DNA of 40,950 nt from UMGS172 sp045592985 (lineage in GTDB: Bacteria; Bacillota; Clostridia; Oscillospirales; Acutalibacteraceae). The notes beneath the pieces are model-generated. The model was not told the origin of the DNA. It was given only the letters and a program-made list of their open reading frames with translations, and did no database searches. Position numbers and translations under genes: made by a program. Positions 25,677 to 33,480 of the stretch are shown here, piece after piece; position 1 is the stretch's first letter, and the number at the start of each line of letters is the position of its first letter. The stretch covers positions 1-40,950 of the forward strand of contig JAZNVU010000043.1 in the NCBI GenBank assembly GCA_045592985.1, given 5' to 3'.

Positions 25677-27347
25677 ATGATGACCGATATTGAAATTGCA
25701 CAGTCTGTCCAGATGAAACCTATTACCGAAATTGCAAAGGTGGCAGGTGTAGATGAAAAATACCTTGAGCAGTACGGTAAATACAAGGCAAAAATCGATT
25801 ACAACATGCTCGATGAGGTTGACCGTCCCGACGGTAAACTTATTCTTGTAACGGCCATTACACCCACCCCTGCAGGTGAGGGTAAGACCACCACAACCAT
25901 CGGTCTTGCCGACGGTATGCGTAGAATTGGCAAAAATGTTACTGTTGCTTTGAGAGAACCTTCTTTAGGACCTGTTTTTGGTGTTAAAGGCGGTGCCGCA
26001 GGCGGCGGTTACGCTCAGGTTGTACCTATGGAGGATATCAACCTTCATTTTACGGGTGACTTTCACGCAATAGGTGCCGCAAATAACCTTCTTGCCGCAA
26101 TGCTGGATAACCACATTCATCAGGGCAACGCATTGGGTATTGATACCCGCCGTATTACATGGAAACGCTGTGTTGATATGAACGACCGTCAATTGCGTTT
26201 CATTGTTGACGGTATGGGTGGTAAGGTTAACGGTGTGCCGAGAGAAGACGGTTACGATATCACCGTTGCAAGTGAGATTATGGCGGTTTTCTGTCTTGCA
26301 TCGTCGATTGCCGAACTTAAAGAGCGTCTGTCAAGAATAATCGTTGCATATACTTATGATGACAAGCCGGTTACCGCAGGCGATTTGAAGGCTGTCGGTG
26401 CTATGACCGCACTTCTTAAAGATGCGATTAAGCCTAACCTTGTTCAGACTTTGGAGGGCACTCCTGCATTTGTTCACGGTGGTCCGTTTGCTAATATTGC
26501 ACACGGCTGTAACTCGGTTATGGCTACCAGACTTGCAATGAAAATGGGCGATTATGCTATTACCGAAGCAGGTTTCGGTGCTGATTTGGGTGCTGAAAAG
26601 TTCCTTGATATTAAGTGCCGTATGGCTGGTCTTACTCCGTCGGCAGTTGTTGTGGTTGCTACCATTCGCGCTCTTAAAATGCACGGTGGTTTGGCAAAAC
26701 AAGAACTTGGCAGTGAAAATCTTGAAGCTCTCGAAAAGGGTATACCCAACCTTCTCCGCCATGTTGCAAATATTAAAAATGTTTATAAACTTCCGTCGGT
26801 TGTTGCTATCAACCGTTTCCCGACCGATACCGACAAAGAGGTTGAACTTATTATAAATAAGTGTAAAGAGCTCGGTGTTAACGTTTGTCTATCCACCGTT
26901 TGGGCAGAAGGCGGCAAAGGCGGCGAAGAGCTGGCAAAAGAGGTTGTTCGTCTGTGTGAAGAAGAAAAAGGTGACTTTACCTATTCTTATGAACTTGACG
27001 GTACTATCGAAGATAAAATTACTGCTATTGTACAGAAAGTTTACGGCGGTGTTGGTATCAATGTTTTGCCTGCTGCCAAAAAGCAGATTGATAAATTAAC
27101 CGAATTGGGCTTTGATAAATGCCCTGTATGTATGGCAAAAACCCAGTACAGTTTCTCGGATGACCCTACAAAACTCGGTGCCCCCGAGGGCTTTACCGTG
27201 ACCATTAAAAACGTCAAGGTTTCCGCAGGTGCAGGCTTTGTTGTTGTCCTTACGGGTGACATTATGACCATGCCGGGATTACCTAAAGTTCCTGCAGCAG
27301 AGAAAATCGACGTTGACGACAAGGGCGTTATCAGCGGATTATTCTGA
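25677..27347 (+). CDS. fhs: Formate-tetrahydrofolate ligase
   Basis: Fhs makes 10-formyl-THF from formate, THF and ATP, supplying the formyl donor for GAR and AICAR transformylases encoded in the same operon. The 556-aa protein has the normal length and signatures: the nucleotide loop TPTPAGEGKTTTTIGLADGM, LREPSLGPVFGVKGGAAGGG, LTGDFHAIGAANNLLAAMLD variants, and PFANIAHGCNSVMATRLA. CGGAGG precedes two adjacent ATGs (25677 and 25680). It is the last pur-operon gene; no clear terminator follows before the next promoter at 27364. Confidence 0.98.
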   Translation: MMTDIEIAQSVQMKPITEIAKVAGVDEKYLEQYGKYKAKIDYNMLDEVDRPDGKLILVTAITPTPAGEGKTTTTIGLADGMRRIGKNVTVALREPSLGPVFGVKGGAAGGGYAQVVPMEDINLHFTGDFHAIGAANNLLAAMLDNHIHQGNALGIDTRRITWKRCVDMNDRQLRFIVDGMGGKVNGVPREDGYDITVASEIMAVFCLASSIAELKERLSRIIVAYTYDDKPVTAGDLKAVGAMTALLKDAIKPNLVQTLEGTPAFVHGGPFANIAHGCNSVMATRLAMKMGDYAITEAGFGADLGAEKFLDIKCRMAGLTPSAVVVVATIRALKMHGGLAKQELGSENLEALEKGIPNLLRHVANIKNVYKLPSVVAINRFPTDTDKEVELIINKCKELGVNVCLSTVWAEGGKGGEELAKEVVRLCEEEKGDFTYSYELDGTIEDKITAIVQKVYGGVGINVLPAAKKQIDKLTELGFDKCPVCMAKTQYSFSDDPTKLGAPEGFTVTIKNVKVSAGAGFVVVLTGDIMTMPGLPKVPAAEKIDVDDKGVISGLF

Positions 27348-27363
27348 TAACTAGATGTAGATA

Positions 27364-27392
27364 TTGACAGGTTTAAAATTCTATGGTAAAAT
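27364..27392 (+). promoter_or_regulatory. Promoter of the lipoprotein gene
   Basis: TTGACA (27364-27369), a 17-nt spacer and TAAAAT (27387-27392) with a TGG just upstream. Only 17 nt separate it from the fhs stop codon. Confidence 0.8.
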
Positions 27393-27424
27393 TACTGTAA
27401 ATTTTATAAAAGGAGTAAATTCAA

Positions 27425-28279
27425 ATGAAAAAGTTATTCAGTTTAGTTCTTTGTGTTGCAATGCTTTTCTGCTTTGCAGCATGCGGTTCGGATTCTACTG
27501 ATTCTACCGCTTCTGACGGTGAAGTTCAGGCAACTTATATCAAATTCTCTGCAGATACTTATGAAGTCAAGGTTGGCGGTTACCAGAAAGTTTCCGAAGG
27601 TATCGCTATTGAGCCTGCAGGCGCTAAGGTAGACTATGAGATTTCCGATGAGGAATTTGCAACCATCGACAAAAAAGGTGAGGTTACCGGCATTAAAGAG
27701 GGTACCGTTACCGTAACCGCTAAGTCTAAAGACGGCAAGGTTACCGCAACAGTTACCGTAAATGTTAAGGGCTATGGTATGGTTTCTTCTCACAACGAGG
27801 ACATGACCGAGGGTGGTATTACCAACAAGCGTAAAGGCTCTACCGAGTATCCCCCCGACGCCGGTGCTATCATCGTTTTCATCGCTAAGAACGTTGATAA
27901 AGCAATAGAGAAGACCATCGTTACCACTCTTGACTACGGCGCAAGAAACGAAGACGGTCAGTACATCCAGTCGGGTGAAGGTTTCTATGTTGTTAAAAAC
28001 AACGATAGAGGCACCTACATTGTAGAAGACGTTCCCGCAGGCGAGTATGTCGGTCTTATTATTTCCAGCAATGCAACCTATGCTAACCACAAGACATACG
28101 ACAATGCTTCTATCGCTACCAGACTTAAGGCTACTGCACTCAGCCAGGTTTTGTCGGATGCTGAAATCGATGCAATTGCCGGTTGTACACCTATCCAAAG
28201 CCGTGAGTTCGATGTACAGGAATTCGTTGTAAAGGCTAACGAGATTACTGTATTAGCAAAGGCTTTTGCTATCGACTAA
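27425..28279 (+). CDS. Lipoprotein with bacterial Ig-like (Big_2) domain
   Basis: A 284-aa exported protein of unknown function. The signal peptide (KKLFSLVLCVAMLFCF) ends in a lipobox, FAAC, with Cys20 as the likely lipidated residue. After a Ser/Thr/Asp-rich spacer, about residues 36-118 form a Big_2-type Ig fold (VKVGGYQKVSE ... EEFATIDKKGEVTGIKEGTVTVTAKSK, here in two parts). The remaining 160 residues are a beta-rich domain I do not recognise, with the segments YVVKNNDRGTYIVEDVP and GEYVGLIISSNATY. AAAGGAG precedes the ATG. It is transcribed alone and ends at a terminator. Surface adhesion or ligand binding is possible but not shown. Confidence 0.85.
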   Translation: MKKLFSLVLCVAMLFCFAACGSDSTDSTASDGEVQATYIKFSADTYEVKVGGYQKVSEGIAIEPAGAKVDYEISDEEFATIDKKGEVTGIKEGTVTVTAKSKDGKVTATVTVNVKGYGMVSSHNEDMTEGGITNKRKGSTEYPPDAGAIIVFIAKNVDKAIEKTIVTTLDYGARNEDGQYIQSGEGFYVVKNNDRGTYIVEDVPAGEYVGLIISSNATYANHKTYDNASIATRLKATALSQVLSDAEIDAIAGCTPIQSREFDVQEFVVKANEITVLAKAFAID

Positions 28280-28297
28280 TAATTAGTTTTACTTATC

Positions 28298-28330
28298 AAA
28301 GTCCTGCAGTTTTAACTGCGGGACTTTTTT
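28298..28330 (+). terminator. Terminator of the lipoprotein gene
   Basis: AAAGTCCTGCAGT pairs with ACTGCGGGACTTT (one G-U) around a short T/A loop and continues into T6. Confidence 0.92.
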
Positions 28331-28353
28331 GTTGTCTTAAAAGTAAAAAGCAC

Positions 28354-28382
28354 TTCCATTTTATTTAAAAGTGTGGTACAAT
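28354..28382 (+). promoter_or_regulatory. Promoter of the nfnA-nfnB-like operon
   Basis: TACAAT (28377-28382) has an extended TGG upstream; the matching -35 (TTCCAT, 28354-28359) is weak. Confidence 0.5.
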
Positions 28383-28421
28383 AAACAGAAATTTAAAAAC
28401 TATGTATTGAAGGGAATACCG

Positions 28422-29276
28422 ATGTACAAAATCGTTAGAAAGAAAAATCTTAATAACACGGTAACTTTGATGGAAATCGAAGCACCTTTGGTAGCAAAAA
28501 AGTGTGAGGCAGGGCAATTCATAATTTTACGCGTTGATGAAACAGGTGAGCGCATCCCTCTTACTGTTGCTGGATTTGACCGCGAAAAGGGTACTGTTAG
28601 AATTATTTTTCAGATAGTGGGTGCAACAACCCAAAAACTCAACATGAAAAACGAGGGCGATTTTATTGAGGATTTTGTAGGTCCATTGGGTGTTGCAACC
28701 AAAACCGAAGGTGTTAAAAAGGTGCTCATTGTCGGCGGTGGTGTAGGCTGTGCTATAGCACTGCCTGTTGCTGAAAAAATCAAAAACCAAGGAAGCAAGG
28801 TTACTTCGGTAATAGGTTTTAGAAGTAAAGACCTGCTTATTCTGGAAGATGAATTTAAAAAAGCATCGGATAAGTTGTTTGTTATGACCGATGACGGCAG
28901 TTACGGCGAAAAAGGCAACGTATGTGTGCCAATAACTGAAATGCTTACAAACGGCGAACAGTTTGATGAAGTTATAGCCATTGGTCCTCTTGTTATGATG
29001 AAATTTGTTGTTGAGGCTGTAAAACCCTATAATATTCCTTGTACAGTTTCTATGAATCCTATTATGATAGACGGAACCGGAATGTGTGGCGGTTGCAGAC
29101 TTACTCTTACTCGCGACGGACAAAAGATTACTAAATTTGCTTGCGTTGACGGTCCTGATTTTAATGGGTACGAGGTCGATTTTGACGAGGTTATGTCAAG
29201 GGCATCAATGTACCGCGAGTTTGAACGCAAAGCGCACGACGATGCATGCAACCTTTTTAAAAAGGAGGTGCGGTAA
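28422..29276 (+). CDS. NfnA-like ferredoxin-NADP reductase subunit (FAD, 2Fe-2S)
   Basis: A 284-aa flavoprotein of the ferredoxin reductase superfamily. It resembles the alpha subunit of the electron-bifurcating NADH-dependent reduced ferredoxin:NADP oxidoreductase (Nfn) and the electron-transfer subunit of dihydroorotate dehydrogenase. There is an FAD-binding barrel (about 1-95, with ERIPLTVAGF), an NAD(P) domain with LIVGGGVGCAIALPVAEK, and C-terminal cysteines for a 2Fe-2S centre in MCGGCRLTL and KFACVDGP. The ATG at 28422 is chosen for its AAGGGA site; the longer frame from 28371 overlaps the -10 box. The stop shares a base with the next gene, the Nfn beta-like subunit, which favours Nfn over the dihydroorotate enzyme. 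Confidence 0.85.
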   Translation: MYKIVRKKNLNNTVTLMEIEAPLVAKKCEAGQFIILRVDETGERIPLTVAGFDREKGTVRIIFQIVGATTQKLNMKNEGDFIEDFVGPLGVATKTEGVKKVLIVGGGVGCAIALPVAEKIKNQGSKVTSVIGFRSKDLLILEDEFKKASDKLFVMTDDGSYGEKGNVCVPITEMLTNGEQFDEVIAIGPLVMMKFVVEAVKPYNIPCTVSMNPIMIDGTGMCGGCRLTLTRDGQKITKFACVDGPDFNGYEVDFDEVMSRASMYREFERKAHDDACNLFKKEVR

Positions 29277-30688
29277 TGCCTAATATGTCTTTGAAAAAGA
29301 ATCTTATGCCGCATCAAGACCCTGCAGAACGTAGTAAAAATTTCTATGAGGTGGCTTTGGGTTATGACGAACAGACTGCTGTAAACGAAGCGGAAAGATG
29401 TCTTAATTGCAAAAATATGCCGTGCGTTGCAGGTTGCCCTGTTAATATCCATATTCCTGAATTTATCGCAAAGGTAAAAGAGGGCGAGTTTTTAGATGCT
29501 TACAAAATCATAAGTAAAACATCGTCATTGCCTGCTGTTTGCGGAAGAGTGTGTCCCCAGGAAAGACAGTGCGAGAAGTATTGTGTCAGAGGAATAAAAG
29601 GCGAATCGGTAGGTATAGGCAGACTTGAAAGGTTTGTTGCCGACTGGTATAACGAGCATTGTGCTGAGGTTCTTGAAACTGCACCGAAAAACGGACATAA
29701 AGTGGCCGTTGTAGGCTCGGGTCCCGCGTCACTAACCTGTGCAGGTGACCTTGCCAAAAACGGATATTCGGTAAGCGTATTCGAAGCACTACACACAGCC
29801 GGAGGCGTGCTAGTTTACGGAATACCCGAATTCAGATTGCCTAAAGAGATTGTAAAAAAAGAGGTCGAAACACTAAAAAAACAAGGTGTTGAAATAAATA
29901 CAAATATCGTTATTGGCAAAACCTTAACTGTTGATGAATTGTTTCAAAATGGCTATGAGGCTGTGTTTATCGGTTCTGGTGCAGGATTGCCGAGGTTTAT
30001 GAATATTCCCGGTGAGAGCCTTAAAGGTGTTTATTCTGCAAATGAGTTTTTGACACGTTCGAATCTTATGAAAGCCTACCTTGAGTCACCTGAGACTCCG
30101 ATAATGAAGGGTGGAAAGGTGGCGGTAGTAGGCGGAGGCAACGTTGCTATGGATGCCGCGAGAACTGCTTTAAGACTTGGTGCCGAAAAGGTTTACATTG
30201 TTTACCGACGTTCGTTGGAAGAACTTCCTGCCCGAAAAGAAGAGGTTGAGCATGCAATGGAAGAGGGCGTTGAGTTTATGTTGCTCAATAACCCTGTTGA
30301 GATTTTAGGTTACAATAATCCCGACGATAAGCGTGACCCCAAAAACGGTTTTGTTACGGGCATGAAGTGCATAAAAATGGAACTTGGCGAACCCGATGAA
30401 AAGGGTAGAAGAAGACCGATTGAGATTAAAAATAGCGAGTTTATTTTAGACGTTGATACCGTTATTATGGCAATCGGTACGTCACCTAATCCACTTATAA
30501 AATCCACAACCGATGGGTTAGAAGTTAATGACCACGGTGGAATTGTTGTTGACGAAACCACGGGTGCAACCTCTAAAAAAGGAGTATTCGCAGGTGGAGA
30601 TGCCGTAACAGGAGCCGCAACGGTTATATCGGCTATGGGTGCAGGCAAGGTTGCCGCAAAGGCTATTGACGAGTACTTGAAAGGATGA
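29276..30688 (+). CDS. NfnB-like / glutamate synthase small-chain-type flavoprotein
   Basis: A 470-aa NADPH-dependent flavoprotein of the GltD family. Two clusters of cysteines for 4Fe-4S centres are visible: CLNCKNMPCVAGCP (Cys42, 45, 50, 54) and CGRVCPQERQCEKYC (Cys89, 93, 99, 103). They are followed by a FAD loop VAVVGSGPASLTCAGDLA and an NADPH loop VAVVGGGNVAMDAARTALRL. It is often annotated gltA (NADPH-dependent glutamate synthase). Because it overlaps an NfnA-like gene by one base and no glutamate synthase large subunit is present, an Nfn beta subunit that balances NADH, NADPH and ferredoxin pools is more likely. AAGGAGG precedes the ATG. Confidence 0.88.
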   Translation: MPNMSLKKNLMPHQDPAERSKNFYEVALGYDEQTAVNEAERCLNCKNMPCVAGCPVNIHIPEFIAKVKEGEFLDAYKIISKTSSLPAVCGRVCPQERQCEKYCVRGIKGESVGIGRLERFVADWYNEHCAEVLETAPKNGHKVAVVGSGPASLTCAGDLAKNGYSVSVFEALHTAGGVLVYGIPEFRLPKEIVKKEVETLKKQGVEINTNIVIGKTLTVDELFQNGYEAVFIGSGAGLPRFMNIPGESLKGVYSANEFLTRSNLMKAYLESPETPIMKGGKVAVVGGGNVAMDAARTALRLGAEKVYIVYRRSLEELPARKEEVEHAMEEGVEFMLLNNPVEILGYNNPDDKRDPKNGFVTGMKCIKMELGEPDEKGRRRPIEIKNSEFILDVDTVIMAIGTSPNPLIKSTTDGLEVNDHGGIVVDETTGATSKKGVFAGGDAVTGAATVISAMGAGKVAAKAIDEYLKG

Positions 30689-30693
30689 AAGAT

Positions 30694-31080
30694 ATGGAGA
30701 TAAAGGTTGGTTTAAAGGGAATTGTGCAGGAGTATGTAACCGATAACAACACTGCTGAATCGGTTGGTTCGGGAGGACTTAAGGTTTTTGCAACTCCCGC
30801 AATGATTGCCTTAATGGAAAAAGCCTCGTTTATAGCCATTGATGAGTGTTTGGACGAGGGCGCAACTTCGGTTGGTACTATGGTGAACATCGAACACGTG
30901 AGCGCAACACCTGTTGGTGCACTGGTAACGGTTGAAAGCGTTGTAACCGCAGTTGAAGGCAGAAAAATCAGTTTTGAGGTAACTGCAACCGATAATGCAG
31001 GTCTTATAGGAAAAGGAACTCACGAGCGTTTTGTTGTTGACGCTGAAAGATTTATGTCGAAGACCAACAGTAAAATATAA
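30694..31080 (+). CDS. Hotdog thioesterase, FlK-like
   Basis: A 128-aa hotdog-fold protein resembling FlK fluoroacetyl-CoA thioesterase and its many uncharacterised relatives. The catalytic set known from FlK (Thr, Glu, His) fits the Thr of VFATPAMIALME, the Glu of that segment and the His of NIEHVSATPVG. The ATG at 30694 is 9 nt after AAGG (30681-30684); the alternative ATG at 30685 abuts that site and overlaps the upstream stop (ATGA). It is the last gene of the Nfn-like operon. Hydrolysis of an unwanted acyl-CoA is the usual guess; the substrate is unknown. Confidence 0.8.
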   Translation: MEIKVGLKGIVQEYVTDNNTAESVGSGGLKVFATPAMIALMEKASFIAIDECLDEGATSVGTMVNIEHVSATPVGALVTVESVVTAVEGRKISFEVTATDNAGLIGKGTHERFVVDAERFMSKTNSKI

Positions 31081-31083
31081 TTA

Positions 31084-31118
31084 AAAACCCCAAGGACTTT
31101 TGATCCTTGGGATTTTTT
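31084..31118 (+). terminator. Terminator of the nfn-like operon
   Basis: CCCAAGGA (31089-31096) pairs with TCCTTGGG (31104-31111), followed by T6; A5 precedes it. Confidence 0.92.
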
Positions 31119-31162
31119 GGTGCGAGTGTTCATAACCAACTTCAAACGCGAGGTAGAAACTG

Positions 31163-31209
31163 CAAAAAAAGAAGAACCTCAACTGTGCGAATTGCGTGTC
31201 GAGGTTCTC
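31163..31209 (-). terminator. Orphan terminator of a lost tRNA gene
   Basis: On the minus strand, AGAACCTC (31208-31201) pairs with GAGGTTCT (31180-31173) around a 20-nt loop, then TCTTTTTTT. It follows the tRNA 3' remnant by 4 nt, as a tRNA terminator would, but the tRNA body is missing. Confidence 0.75.
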
Positions 31210-31212
31210 GGC

Positions 31213-31226
31213 TGGTCGGAGTAGCG
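31213..31226 (-). pseudogene. 3' end of a truncated tRNA gene
   Basis: On the minus strand the sequence CGCTACTCCGACCA has the form of the end of a T-stem, an acceptor 3' strand (TACTCCG), a discriminator A and an encoded CCA. The expected T-loop (TTCRA) and the 5' acceptor partner (CGGAGTA) are both absent upstream, so only about 14 nt of the tRNA remain. It is not the 3' end of the tRNA-Pro at 33665. Such stumps are typical of integration or deletion junctions at tRNA genes. Confidence 0.6.
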
Positions 31227-31228
31227 TT

Positions 31229-31303
31229 ATAGTAATCAAGCGTAAACCCGCATAAATACTAGGTTTTCGCAGTCAAAAACAGTACATATCCTTTGATTAC
31301 TAT
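31229..31303. repeat. Nested inverted repeat next to the tRNA stump
   Basis: The outer arms ATAGTAATCAA (31229-31239) and TTGATTACTAT (31293-31303) are perfect. Directly inside the left arm, GCGTAAACC (31240-31248) pairs with GGTTTTCGC (31262-31270) with one mismatch. The result is a 20-bp stem with a one-sided 22-nt bulge (31271-31292) and a 13-nt loop. It has no T run and no open frame. The remaining sequence of the gene-free stretch, 31304-31345 and 31389-31402, is AT-rich with nothing I can identify. Confidence 0.7.
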
Positions 31304-31345
31304 GGAAATTACTATTGTTTTGAATTTTTAAAAAGTCAAGTCCCC

Positions 31346-31388
31346 TAAAAAAGAAATCACCGCGCCTATATAAGTAGACGCGGTGATT
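31346..31388 (-). terminator. Leftward-facing terminator-like hairpin
   Basis: Perfect 10-bp stem AATCACCGCG (31355-31364) / CGCGGTGATT (31379-31388). The T run (TTTCTTTTTTAG) is only on the minus strand. It would stop leftward transcription out of the R-M genes; no leftward gene that needs it is visible immediately to its right. Confidence 0.7.
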
Positions 31389-31402
31389 GATAAATATAAG
31401 TA

Positions 31403-31431
31403 TTGTGTTGGAAACTTATTTATGTTATAAT
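31403..31431 (+). promoter_or_regulatory. Promoter of the restriction endonuclease gene
   Basis: TTGTGT (31403-31408), a 17-nt spacer and TATAAT (31426-31431) with an extended TG. The start point near 31438 excludes the longer reading frame that begins at 31387. Confidence 0.65.
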
Positions 31432-31476
31432 TTAACAAAAGATTATAATTACTTAAAACGAAAGGGTTGTTTCAAG

Positions 31477-32187
31477 TTGACCGAGGTTGAAAAGGCCGCA
31501 TTATTAAATACGGCAAAAAGTCTATTTCGTGATTCTTTTGCTGCTAATCATTATAAGAATACGCAAAATTTAGATAAACTAAAAAATTTCATTGTTAATC
31601 CTTTTTTATTGAAGTATCTTACAAAATTTGCGTTTGGTGAAGACACCCCGGAAAATCGAGCAAAAGCATTATTATATCCAAGAGCTTTCGGTACATCAAT
31701 GACAACAGGGTTTGGAAATTTTGTTCAAAGGTTTTGTAATGAGCTCCGTCAATCTTATCCGTCTACAACTGCAGGAATGGATATTGAATTTATTGATGCT
31801 GTAGATGGTAGACGAAAATATTGCCAATTAAAAGCAGGACCTAATACAATTAATAAAGACGATATAAAAACTATCAAAGATCACTTTAGAGGTGCGGTTC
31901 ACCTTGCAAGAACAAACGGAACAGCAATCGCATCTATGGATTGTGTTGTAGGTGTTTGCTATGGAACACGTGAAGATTTGAGTTCATTTTATAAAGCAAT
32001 TGATGAAGATTACCCTGTTTTAATTGGCGATGAATTTTGGACACGATTAACCGGAGATAACCATTTTTATGAAGATTTGATTAATGCATTTGCTGAAGTT
32101 GCCGACGATATTAATGCAGTGGAAATGGTGGATGAAACGGTTCGGAAACTAGCAGAAAACATTCAAGAAACTGCCGAAGAGGAGTAA
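31477..32187 (+). CDS. Type II restriction endonuclease, EcoO109I/PmeII-like
   Basis: A 236-aa restriction nuclease. The sequence resembles the EcoO109I/PmeII group: an N-terminal helical region with HYKNTQNLDKLKNF, then LLYPRAFGTSMTTGFGNFVQ and GMDIEFIDAVDGRRKYCQLK, where Asp102/Glu104 and Gln117-x-Lys119 look like a PD-(D/E)xK catalytic site with Gln replacing the usual acid. The TTG start at 31477 is preceded by AAAGGG with 10-nt spacing and lies downstream of its promoter. Codons and base composition are more AT-rich than in neighbouring metabolic genes. It is convergent with a cytosine methyltransferase that should protect the host DNA. The recognition site cannot be read from sequence; a GGNCC-like site would follow only if it matches EcoO109I. 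Confidence 0.8.
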   Translation: MTEVEKAALLNTAKSLFRDSFAANHYKNTQNLDKLKNFIVNPFLLKYLTKFAFGEDTPENRAKALLYPRAFGTSMTTGFGNFVQRFCNELRQSYPSTTAGMDIEFIDAVDGRRKYCQLKAGPNTINKDDIKTIKDHFRGAVHLARTNGTAIASMDCVVGVCYGTREDLSSFYKAIDEDYPVLIGDEFWTRLTGDNHFYEDLINAFAEVADDINAVEMVDETVRKLAENIQETAEEE

Positions 32188-32191
32188 CCAT

Positions 32192-32221
32192 AAAGGAGCG
32201 TTTTAAACGTTCCTTTTTTTG
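32192..32221. terminator. Terminator between restriction and methylase genes
   Basis: AAAGGAGCG pairs with CGTTCCTTT (one G-U) around TTTTAAA, then a T run. The methyltransferase stop codon (32205-32203) is inside the loop, so both convergent genes end here; it is stronger for the + strand. Confidence 0.85.
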
Positions 32222-33453
32222 TGTTCCTGTATTGAAATTTTGAGTTGAATGCCTATCCTACGTGATAATTCGACGGGAACAGCATTTCCAATTTGTTTAT
32301 ATTGATCTGCAATGCCTCCAGCAAATTGCCAGTCATCGGGGAACGATTGAATTCTAGCATATTCACGCACTGTAAAGGGTCTAACCTCTTCAGGATGACA
32401 TCGATCAGTTTGTTTTTGTGAGGGGCTGCATGTAAGAGTTAAGCATGGTTCATCCCAGGAAATACGTCGCGCCATGCCGCGACGACCACCACCACTATAA
32501 TAGGATTTTCCCATATATGCTTTAGCAACATCATCAGGGAGATCTACCCAACAACCACCTGGAGGGACAAGTTTAAAAACAGCTTTTTTCTTGGCACTAT
32601 ATTCTTCACCTATGGATGGCGGGCAATTTTTTAGAGCTGTGCGTAAAGTGGTCCATTCTTTATCGGGTGTTGGATATTCAAAATTTATATCATTAACTAA
32701 ATCATTACGGATGCCGATGATTACAATTCTTTCTCGTTTTTGTCCAACGCCATAGTAACAAGCATTTAAAATTTTCTTTCGATTATCAATTGTATATCCC
32801 AAGCTTTCAAAAACAGAAATAATTGTTTCCAATGTACGTCCGTTATCGTGACTTGCAAGTCCCCGAACATTTTCAGCCAAAAACATTTTTGGTTGGACTT
32901 CCTGAACGCATCTCGCGAACTCATGAAAAAGCGTTCCGCGAGTATCATCAAATCCCATTTTTTTACCTGCGTAGCTAAATGCTTGACATGGGAAGCCACC
33001 GGTAACAATATCAATTTTTCCTCTAAATTCAGTGAAGTCTACATTATGAATATCTTCACAGGTAACATTCCAATACGGTCTGTTAGTTCGTAATGTCTCA
33101 CAACAGGCTTTATCGAATTCAACGTGTTTGAGTGTTTTAATTCCTGCTTGCTCAAGACCTAGAGCTAATCCACCTGCTCCGGCAAAAAGTTCAATAGCGG
33201 TAACATCCTCAGGTGTGATTTCTTCATGAAAAGGGAGGGGATCATTTAGCGTTGAAGTGTTTATGATGTCATCTGGCATAACATCAAGTGCCTCGCAGAG
33301 ATCCATAACTTTTGATTTGAATGGATTATAATTGTCAGAGATCATCAATGACAATTGATTTTTAGTTATACCAACTTTGTCTGCTAATTCGGTAAATGTT
33401 TTTATTCCACGCGAACACATTGCTTCTTGAATTTTTAATCTCGATATGTACAT
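32203..33453 (-). CDS. DNA cytosine-5 methyltransferase with N-terminal HTH
   Basis: A 416-aa m5C methyltransferase that protects the target of the convergent nuclease. Residues 1-65 form an XRE-type helix-turn-helix (TFTELADKVGITKNQLSLMI). The catalytic domain follows with motif I ELFAGAGGLALGLEQAG (88-104), motif IV GGFPCQAFS with nucleophile Cys156, motif VI ENVRG (194-198), motif VIII QKRERIVIIGI (238-248) and motif X QIGNAVP (387-393). The ATG at 33453 has GAGGTGA upstream; the longer frame to 33495 runs into the promoter. M.SsoII and M.EcoRII show that such an HTH can repress the gene's own promoter. Here two direct repeats cover the promoter at 33481-33540. Confidence 0.95.
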   Translation of the reverse strand: MYISRLKIQEAMCSRGIKTFTELADKVGITKNQLSLMISDNYNPFKSKVMDLCEALDVMPDDIINTSTLNDPLPFHEEITPEDVTAIELFAGAGGLALGLEQAGIKTLKHVEFDKACCETLRTNRPYWNVTCEDIHNVDFTEFRGKIDIVTGGFPCQAFSYAGKKMGFDDTRGTLFHEFARCVQEVQPKMFLAENVRGLASHDNGRTLETIISVFESLGYTIDNRKKILNACYYGVGQKRERIVIIGIRNDLVNDINFEYPTPDKEWTTLRTALKNCPPSIGEEYSAKKKAVFKLVPPGGCWVDLPDDVAKAYMGKSYYSGGGRRGMARRISWDEPCLTLTCSPSQKQTDRCHPEEVRPFTVREYARIQSFPDDWQFAGGIADQYKQIGNAVPVELSRRIGIQLKISIQEHKKRNV

Positions 33454-33480
33454 CTGTATCACCTCATGAAGGATTCTGTA

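Noticed and set aside
31213..31303. A complete tRNA on the minus strand ending at 31213
   Set aside because: The CCA end is convincing, but there is no T-loop, no anticodon arm and no 5' acceptor strand matching TACTCCG; only the 3' stump remains.
31119..31380. CRISPR array
   Set aside because: The repeats here are inverted and single, with no regular spacer series; no cas genes occur in the window.
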